Assembly (NCBI GenBank): GCA_030604975.1
Contig: JAUVUV010000018.1
Coordinates: 1 to 12,596, forward strand
Source: Candidatus Glassiibacteriota bacterium
GTDB taxonomy: Bacteria; Gemmatimonadota; Glassbacteria; GWA2-58-10
Length of the DNA: 12,596 nucleotides
Direction of reading: 5' to 3'
Below, one piece after another: positions 7,271-12,596 of this stretch. Within the stretch, counting starts at the first letter, position 1; the number at the start of each line of letters is the position of its first letter. The notes beneath the pieces were generated by a model, which saw only the letters and a program-made list of their open reading frames with translations, searched no databases and had not been told where the DNA came from. The position numbers and the translations under genes are program-made.

Positions 7271-7344
7271 AACGTGTCTGGGTGATTTATTCTGCCGAAT
7301 CTAAATTTTTCCGTATTAATTTTTTTAATGTCGAGGTAGCCCAC

Positions 7345-7372
7345 TTGAAAAATCCCTGTCCAACTTAATAAT
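7345..7372 (+). promoter_or_regulatory. Promoter candidate for mreCD-mrdA-rodA
   Basis: TTGAAA (7345-7350, 5 of 6 to the -35 consensus) and AATAAT (7367-7372, 5 of 6 to the -10 consensus) are separated by 16 bases in the 163-base gap between mreB and mreC. Transcription would start around 7379, some 35-40 bases before mreC. The region is AT-rich, so chance matches are more likely than elsewhere. Confidence 0.4.
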
Positions 7373-7420
7373 GTTTCGCTGAGCCGATTTTAATGACTTA
7401 TTTTATTCGCTGTGACCCCA

Positions 7421-8281
7421 ATGTCAAAATTTTTCCTGTTTCTCTGGGAACATAGACAAAGTCTCATCTTTCTTCTGCTGCTTCTCATCTCTTTAGCTGT
7501 GCTTTCACTCCCCGGCAGACAACGTTTCCATTTGGCCCGCAGGATCAACCGTGCTGTAATTACGCCCTTCCAAATGGTCGTCTCCCAAGTGGATTATTTT
7601 CTTCACTTGAAAAAAGAAAATGAAATCCTTCGTAAGAACAATTTCATCCTCGCACTGGAGGTTTACCGGCTTGAGGAAGCCAAAAAGCAGAACCAGCGCT
7701 TTGAGCGACTTCTTGAGTTCACCAGCCAAACCCCAATCCATTTTATCGCCTGCAAGGTGATCAGCGGTGGTATTGGAGAAAAAGCTGACATTTTTATCAT
7801 CGACAAGGGGACCGTGCACGGCGTGGTGCCCAACCTGCCGGTTCTCGTACCCGAGGGTCTCGTGGGAAAGATCATCGAAACAGACGCCAAGCGTTCGGTG
7901 GTACAGCTTTACACTCACCAGGATTTCAGAGTCAGCGCCAAGCCCTCGCAGAAAGAGGAACGCGCCATTGTCGGGAGCGGCCCTGGCGGGGAGCTTTACC
8001 TGTTCAATATCCCGCTGCGCACTCAGGTCAAGCCGGGCGACCTGATAGTCAGTTCCGGTATGGGAGGAATTTTCCCCAAGGGCATTCCGGTGGGTACGGT
8101 GGCCGAACTGGAGAAGGAAGAAGAAATGGAAATCACGCTTCGCGCCATACTCACACCAGCGGTTGACCTGGACCAGGTTTCAGAGGTGTTCGTGCTGGCC
8201 GATACCGCGTTTGTTTCACCGAAGGCCGGGCTTTTGTTCGAGGCCTCCGACTCACTTGTCAATCTGTGGAACGAGCATTGA
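7421..8281 (+). CDS. mreC: Rod shape-determining protein MreC
   Basis: An inner-membrane anchored periplasmic scaffold that joins MreB/MreD to PBP2 and activates PBP2-RodA. From the ATG at 7421 it has 286 residues: a short cytoplasmic start, one membrane helix (about 15-30), a coiled coil (about 60-100, Lys/Glu/Leu-rich) and the double beta-barrel domain. Family motifs are DKGTVHGVVPNLPV then EGLVGKI (128-151) and GDLIVSSGMGGIFPKG (206-221). An in-frame GTG at 7412 would add three residues; neither start has a clear Shine-Dalgarno sequence. The end overlaps the proposed mreD start. Confidence 0.93.
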   Translation: MSKFFLFLWEHRQSLIFLLLLLISLAVLSLPGRQRFHLARRINRAVITPFQMVVSQVDYFLHLKKENEILRKNNFILALEVYRLEEAKKQNQRFERLLEFTSQTPIHFIACKVISGGIGEKADIFIIDKGTVHGVVPNLPVLVPEGLVGKIIETDAKRSVVQLYTHQDFRVSAKPSQKEERAIVGSGPGGELYLFNIPLRTQVKPGDLIVSSGMGGIFPKGIPVGTVAELEKEEEMEITLRAILTPAVDLDQVSEVFVLADTAFVSPKAGLLFEASDSLVNLWNEH

Positions 8282-8763
8282 TAACAAATTTAAAATTCAC
8301 ATTTTTCCTGCTCACACTGTTTTTCATTCATCTCCTCTTTTACCAGTACCTGGCCTTGGGAGAAGTCTATCCAGACCTGTTTCTTGTCCTGGTGGTTTAC
8401 TGTGCTTTGCGCGGAGGGCCGGTTGGAGGGTCTATCTCGGGGTTTATCTGCGGAATCATTCAGGATTCATTCAGTTACACCTATTTCGGCTTACACGCAG
8501 TTGTCAAGATTGTGATCGGCTTTGCTATCGGCAAAGTGCGTCATTCCTTTTTCAGCAACAAATATATCGTGCAGGCCACGATAATTTTAACCTCTAAAAT
8601 TTTCCACGATATTATATTTTACAGTATATATTTTTCCCGAGGCGAAGAAAGTTTCTGGCGCCAGATAATCTTTCACACCGCTCCCTCGGCCTTTTACACG
8701 TGTATTCTGGGCGTGGCGCTTTTCATCATGTTCCGCTTCAAAGTGGCAATCAAAAGCTGGTAA
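8266..8763 (+). CDS. mreD: Rod shape-determining protein MreD
   Basis: A polytopic inner-membrane protein of the elongasome, 165 residues from the GTG at 8266. It shows about five hydrophobic segments and the MreD pattern of PDLFLVLVVYCALRGG followed by a glycine-rich helix GSISGFICGIIQDSF and GLHAVVKIVIGFAIG. An in-frame TTG at 8278 overlaps the mreC stop by 4 bases and has a GGA/GAG purine site just upstream, so it may be the real start (161 residues). Either way mreC and mreD are translationally coupled. Codon use and position fit the neighbours. Confidence 0.88.
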   Translation: MERALITNLKFTFFLLTLFFIHLLFYQYLALGEVYPDLFLVLVVYCALRGGPVGGSISGFICGIIQDSFSYTYFGLHAVVKIVIGFAIGKVRHSFFSNKYIVQATIILTSKIFHDIIFYSIYFSRGEESFWRQIIFHTAPSAFYTCILGVALFIMFRFKVAIKSW

Positions 8764-8766
8764 AAT

Positions 8767-10599
8767 ATGCCTTACCGCGGTCTACACGAAGAAAGCGTTT
8801 CGAACAGGCTTCTGAAAGCGCGAGTGGCCAAGGTTCTTTTCCTGGTTCCGTTTCTGCTCCTTTTAGCCATTTTTTTCAGATACCAGGTTCTCCACACAAC
8901 CGAATACTCGCTTCACTCCGAGGAAAACCGGTTGCGCCGGATCGAACTACCCCCGCCGCGAGGGCTGATCACCGACCGCAACGGGATGGTGCTGGCCGAG
9001 AATATTCCCTCCTACTCGATAGAATTGTACCCGCAGCCGATTGATTCTATGCGTATTGCCCTGGAAAGGCTGGCCGTGCTGCTGGACCTGGATCCGGGTG
9101 AACAGGAACAACTGGTTCAGAAATACCGTCTGCGCACTCAGAGCCCGTTGCGGGTGGCCACTGATATCGACGAGAAAACCCTGGCAGTGGTGGAAGAGCA
9201 CCGAAGTGAGTTCCCCGGGATTTTCATTCGTTCGGATATGAAACGCAGTTATGTTTACGGCGAGAAACTGGCCCATATCCTTGGTTATGTGGGAGAAATC
9301 AATGAGAACGAGCTGGAGGACGAACGGTACAAAGACTACATTATGGGCAGCCTGATCGGCCGAAGCGGCATTGAGGCACAGTACGAAAGCCTACTCCATG
9401 GAGAAAGAGGGGTCAAGTTTGTCGAGGTGGACGCGCACGGCCGGGAACTTGGCCCGTTCAGGGACAAGCCGCCGATCCTTCCGATCATAGGAGAGGATAT
9501 CCAGCTTACGATAGATTTGAGGCTGCAGGAAGAGATGCACAGAATCATGGAACCGGTGGAAATCGGCGCGACAGTTGCCATGGACCCCAACAACGGCGAG
9601 ATCCTGGCAATAGTGAGCAAGCCTGATTTCAACCCTAACCGGCTCTCCTCCGGGATCTCAGGCGCAGAATTCCGGGAGTTGCTTTTCCATCCGAACAAGC
9701 CGTTCCTCAATAGGGTGATCCAGGGGCTTTATCCTCCAGGATCCACTTTCAAGGTTTTCACCGCCCTTGTTGGGGCTGACCTGGATTTCATAAAGCCCGA
9801 CGGAAAGAGCCTCGAGATTACCTGCAGGGGCGGCCTTCAGTTCGGCAAGCGCTTTTTCGGCTGCTGGAAAGCCGGGGGACATGGAAAAATAGAATACAAA
9901 CAGGCGATAGTCCAATCCTGCGATACATTTTTTTATCAGCTCGGGATCAAGATCGGTCTTGAGAGATTCTGTCAGTACGGGAAAGAAAGCCAATTTTTCG
10001 AAAAGACCGGGATCGACCTGCCCAATGAGGAAAGCGGCCTGGTACCTGATGAAATTTGGTATAATCGCAACTACGGCAGGGGCAACTGGGGGCCGGGAAA
10101 CATGCTCAACCTGGCTATCGGCCAGGGGGAAATTTCCCTGTCCCCGCTTCAGCTTGCCAACCTTTATGCGGCCATATGTAATGCTGGCAAGCGTTTCAGG
10201 CCCCACCTCCTCAAGGAAAAGGTTAAAAACTACCGGCTTTCCGATATAGACTTTGCGCCCGAGCATATAGCAATGCTGCGCGAACCCTTGACCGGTGTGG
10301 TCAATAGCCCGCTCGGCACGGCCAGGGGCAGCAGGCTCTGGGGCCATGAACGCAAGATGGCCGGCAAAACCGGTACCTCTCAGAATCCACACGGCGAGGA
10401 CCACGGCCTGTTTGTTGGTTTTTACCCGGCGGACGTGCCGGAGATTGTAGTTTCCGCAGTGGTCGAGCACGGTTTGCATGGCTCGGCCGTGGCTCGCTAT
10501 GTGCGGGACCTGATCCTAGCCTACATAGAGATAAAGGTTAGCCGGGAGCAATCTGAATTGGCGAAAATATCATCAACCAATACAGTGGCGGGAAATTAA
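8767..10599 (+). CDS. mrdA: Penicillin-binding protein 2 (elongasome transpeptidase)
   Basis: The class B PBP that crosslinks new peptidoglycan in the side wall, working with RodA. 610 residues: cytoplasmic start, one membrane anchor (about 21-37), pedestal domain beginning with PPPRGLITDRNGMVLAEN (62-79), then the transpeptidase domain. The catalytic motifs are complete: S326-T-F-K329, S384-C-D386 and K534-T-G. Between the first two lies C-R-G...FFGCWK..GHG; such Cys/His/Asp residues recall the zinc site reported in E. coli PBP2, but I cannot confirm the ligands here. The ATG follows the mreD stop by 3 bases. Its TAA shares one base with the rodA ATG (TAATG), so the two partners are translationally coupled. 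Confidence 0.96.
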   Translation: MPYRGLHEESVSNRLLKARVAKVLFLVPFLLLLAIFFRYQVLHTTEYSLHSEENRLRRIELPPPRGLITDRNGMVLAENIPSYSIELYPQPIDSMRIALERLAVLLDLDPGEQEQLVQKYRLRTQSPLRVATDIDEKTLAVVEEHRSEFPGIFIRSDMKRSYVYGEKLAHILGYVGEINENELEDERYKDYIMGSLIGRSGIEAQYESLLHGERGVKFVEVDAHGRELGPFRDKPPILPIIGEDIQLTIDLRLQEEMHRIMEPVEIGATVAMDPNNGEILAIVSKPDFNPNRLSSGISGAEFRELLFHPNKPFLNRVIQGLYPPGSTFKVFTALVGADLDFIKPDGKSLEITCRGGLQFGKRFFGCWKAGGHGKIEYKQAIVQSCDTFFYQLGIKIGLERFCQYGKESQFFEKTGIDLPNEESGLVPDEIWYNRNYGRGNWGPGNMLNLAIGQGEISLSPLQLANLYAAICNAGKRFRPHLLKEKVKNYRLSDIDFAPEHIAMLREPLTGVVNSPLGTARGSRLWGHERKMAGKTGTSQNPHGEDHGLFVGFYPADVPEIVVSAVVEHGLHGSAVARYVRDLILAYIEIKVSREQSELAKISSTNTVAGN

Positions 10600-11834
10600 T
10601 GTGGATTAAAAAATATGACTGGCTGTTGATGAGCCTGGTTATTCTGCTCAGCTTATTCGGCGTGCTGATGATTTTCAGTGCCGACCAGATCCAGACAACC
10701 AATGCAAGCGGCGTTATTTATTACCAGCGCCAGCTTCTCTGGTTCATCCTGGCGCTGATTGGCCTGGTGCTTTCGAGCGCATTTACAGTACGCACCATCG
10801 AGGCTGTCTCATACATACTCTACGGGCTGATCCTGGTCTCGCTGATTGCCCTTCTGTTGACCGGTCAGGGAGTGGAGAGATGGTTCACCCTCCCTGGCAC
10901 GAATATCAACATCCAGCCTGCCGAGCTGGCCAAGATCACCACAATCGCCGCCCTGGCCTGTTTTATCGCTAACCGCAAAAAGCGGATCGATTCTCTCAAG
11001 GATCTGGTGATCCCGATTCTGATAGTAGCACTGCCAGCCGTCCTGATCCTTCTGCAGCCCGATCTGGGCACTTCGATAGTCTTTTTTTTCATTCTTTTTG
11101 GAATGCTTTACTGGGCGGGCGTACCGCTGATTTATCTTTTCCTGCTGATCAGCCCGATTATCAGCTTTTTCCTTGCCCTGGTCACCCAGCTTGGCGAGCT
11201 TCGCCTTCCGCTCTGGGGTCTGTTCTTCATTTTCCTCTGCATCCTTATCGTATATAACCGAATCTACCTGATGGATGCGGTGATTTTTACCTTGGCCAAC
11301 CTCCTGACCGGCATCCTGACCTCGCCTCTCTGGAACTCTCTCAAGCCTTATCAGCAAAACAGGCTTCTTGCTTTCTTTCAGCCGGAGCGCGATCCCCAGG
11401 GCTCGGGCTGGCAGATTATCCAGAGCAAAGTGGCGATTGGGTCCGGAGGGCTGTTAGGCAAGGGATACCTTGAGGGTACGCAGAAAAATCTCGCCTTTCT
11501 CCCTGCTCAGCATACGGATTTTATCTTTCCCCTCGTGGGGGAGGAATTCGGTTTTATCGGTGTGGCTGTGGCGCTCGTGCTTTTCTTTCTCCTGCTGAAT
11601 CACATTGTCGAGCTTGCCAGGATTGCGAATACCGGCTTCGCCAGCCTCACTGCCATCGGCATCGCGAGCTTTCTTTTTGGCCACATAATCATAAACGTTG
11701 GGATGACCGTGGGCTTGATGCCGATAACCGGCCTGCCTCTGCCCCTTTTCAGCTACGGAGGCTCGTTTCTGCTGACCTGTTACGTGTCTTTCGGTATCCT
11801 GCAAAGAATCTACATAGAAAGAAGCATTCTCTGA
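10599..11834 (+). CDS. rodA: SEDS peptidoglycan glycosyltransferase RodA
   Basis: Polymerises lipid II into glycan strands during elongation, paired with PBP2. 411 residues, about ten hydrophobic segments, ending shortly after the last helix. SEDS landmarks are present: W95 (VERWF), QPAELAK (106-112), QPDLGTS (153-159), a long loop with PERDPQGSGWQIIQSKVAIGSGG split around 262-284, and HTDFIFPLVGEEFGFIG (305-321). D307 in TDF corresponds to the catalytic Asp shown in E. coli and B. subtilis RodA. The start ATG overlaps the mrdA stop by one base, with GGGA a few bases upstream. FtsW would be the alternative, but the position next to mrdA and mreBCD argues for RodA. Confidence 0.96.
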   Translation: MWIKKYDWLLMSLVILLSLFGVLMIFSADQIQTTNASGVIYYQRQLLWFILALIGLVLSSAFTVRTIEAVSYILYGLILVSLIALLLTGQGVERWFTLPGTNINIQPAELAKITTIAALACFIANRKKRIDSLKDLVIPILIVALPAVLILLQPDLGTSIVFFFILFGMLYWAGVPLIYLFLLISPIISFFLALVTQLGELRLPLWGLFFIFLCILIVYNRIYLMDAVIFTLANLLTGILTSPLWNSLKPYQQNRLLAFFQPERDPQGSGWQIIQSKVAIGSGGLLGKGYLEGTQKNLAFLPAQHTDFIFPLVGEEFGFIGVAVALVLFFLLLNHIVELARIANTGFASLTAIGIASFLFGHIIINVGMTVGLMPITGLPLPLFSYGGSFLLTCYVSFGILQRIYIERSIL

Positions 11835-11835
11835 A

Positions 11836-12596
11836 ATGGAAACCCAAAGCTTTGAATCCAAAACCGCTGTTGAGATATCCGTGGTGATTCCCGTTTTCAA
11901 CGAGCGGGAATCGCTTAGCATACTTTATGAAAAACTCTGCGCGCAGCTGGAAGCCCTGAACAAATCTTTCGAGCTGATATTTATTGATGACGGCAGCACG
12001 GACGGTTCGTTCGAAACGCTCTGTGCCCTTTACCGGAAAGACTCACGGGTGAGGGTGATCCGTTTCAGGCGGAATTTCGGCAAGTCGCCCGCCCTGAGCG
12101 CAGGCTTTGCCGCAAGCCGCGGCGAGCTTGTTTTTACCATGGATTCGGACCTTCAGGACGACCCGGCAGAAATTCCCGATTTTATCGACAAGTTAAACCA
12201 GGGTTACGATCTGGTTTCAGGCTGGAAATTCAAGCGAAAGGACCCCCTTTCCAAGAGGCTCTCTTCCAAGCTTTTCAATTTTGTCACCTCGCTGGCCAGC
12301 GGCATTCGCCTTCACGATTTCAACTGCGGGTTCAAACTCTATCACGGAGACGTGGCGAGGTCGCTCAAAGTCTACGGCGAACTTCACCGCTATCTTCCCG
12401 CCCTGGTCCACTGGAAAGGTTTCCGGGTCACCGAGATCAAGGTCCGGCATCACAAGCGGCAATTCGGCAGTTCCAAATTCGGGGCTGGCCGTTTTGTCAA
12501 GGGATATCTCGATCTGATCACCGTGCTTTTTCTCAACCGCTATACGAAAAGTCCCCTGTATTTTTTCGGCACAATCGGTACGCTGCTCTCCCTGGT
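11836..12596 (+). CDS. GT2 family polyprenyl-phosphate-type glycosyltransferase (3' end missing)
   Basis: The first 253 residues of a family 2 glycosyltransferase of the DPM1/GtrB/ArnC kind, which moves a sugar from a nucleotide donor to a polyprenyl phosphate on the cytoplasmic face of the membrane. Visible are the Rossmann-like start VVIPVFNERESL (about 16-27), IDDGSTDGS (50-58), the metal-binding MDSDLQDDP (102-110, DxD at 103-105), and FGSSKFGAGRF in the acceptor region. A membrane helix starts near 240 (SPLYFFGTIGTLLSLV) and is cut by the window edge. The relatives usually carry two C-terminal helices. The ATG lies one base after the rodA stop, so it is very likely cotranscribed with the elongasome genes. 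The donor sugar and acceptor cannot be read from the sequence. Confidence 0.9.
   Translation, partial: METQSFESKTAVEISVVIPVFNERESLSILYEKLCAQLEALNKSFELIFIDDGSTDGSFETLCALYRKDSRVRVIRFRRNFGKSPALSAGFAASRGELVFTMDSDLQDDPAEIPDFIDKLNQGYDLVSGWKFKRKDPLSKRLSSKLFNFVTSLASGIRLHDFNCGFKLYHGDVARSLKVYGELHRYLPALVHWKGFRVTEIKVRHHKRQFGSSKFGAGRFVKGYLDLITVLFLNRYTKSPLYFFGTIGTLLSL

Noticed and set aside
7320..7326. T run in the mreB-mreC gap as a terminator tail
   Set aside because: No GC-rich stem precedes it; the hairpin at the mreB stop codon is the better candidate, and it is 50 bases away.
7393..7420. ATG at 7393 as the mreC start
   Set aside because: It is in a different frame from mreC, so no frameshift-free MreC could begin there.
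8163..8597. Plus-strand open frame across the mreC-mreD junction
   Set aside because: It is out of frame with two well-supported genes and has no recognisable domain.
9658..10479. Long minus-strand open frame (273 codons) opposite mrdA
   Set aside because: It is fully antisense to the conserved PBP2 transpeptidase domain, shows no family motif, and its composition is explained by the codon pattern of mrdA.
10809..11357. Minus-strand open frame opposite rodA
   Set aside because: Highly charged, low-complexity translation typical of the antisense of a membrane protein; rodA motifs on the plus strand are complete.
1..12596. CRISPR arrays, insertion sequences, tRNA or rRNA genes, phage genes
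   Set aside because: I saw no regularly spaced repeats, transposase motifs, terminal inverted repeats or RNA gene signatures; gaps between genes are too short for most of these.

Overview
The window holds one continuous plus-strand stretch of bacterial housekeeping genes with almost no free space. It is about half G+C and has Shine-Dalgarno-type translation starts. I see no mobile element, CRISPR array, tRNA or rRNA. The isoleucyl-tRNA synthetase is of the archaeal/eukaryotic-like type 2, and the gene set (IleRS2, TraR/DksA zinc finger, LspA, RluD, YhaM-like HD nuclease, MreBCD-PBP2-RodA) suggests a rod-shaped, probably diderm bacterium. It may belong to an uncultivated lineage related to the FCB group or Deltaproteobacteria. 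That placement is a weak inference, because there is no marker here from which I can name a genus.

Left part (1-5889): ileS (5' end outside the window), a TraR/DksA C4 zinc-finger gene, lspA (prolipoprotein signal peptidase), an RluA/RluD-family pseudouridine synthase and an OB-fold plus HD-domain 3'-5' exoribonuclease of the YhaM type. Gaps are short and the zinc-finger and lspA genes overlap, so this looks like one transcription unit for translation, RNA maturation or decay, and lipoprotein processing.

Middle (5890-6108): a roughly 220-base AT-rich intergenic region with a very good sigma-70-like promoter (TTGCCG, 17-base spacer, GATAAT with an extended -10) just upstream of mreB.

Right part (6109-12596): the elongasome cluster mreB-mreC-mreD-mrdA-rodA, followed one base later by a GT2 polyprenyl-phosphate-type glycosyltransferase cut by the window end. 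MreB filaments, MreC/MreD, the transpeptidase PBP2 and the SEDS glycosyltransferase RodA act together in side-wall peptidoglycan synthesis. mreB is set apart from mreC by a possible terminator hairpin over its stop codon and by a second promoter candidate.

The most unusual signal is at the 5' end of mreB. The open frame runs upstream of the normal MreB start and encodes a hydrophobic segment long enough to cross the membrane, followed by a short linker to the actin-like core. The best ribosome-binding site points to a rare ATT start codon at 6109, not to the TTG at 6139. If real, this would be a membrane-anchored MreB.
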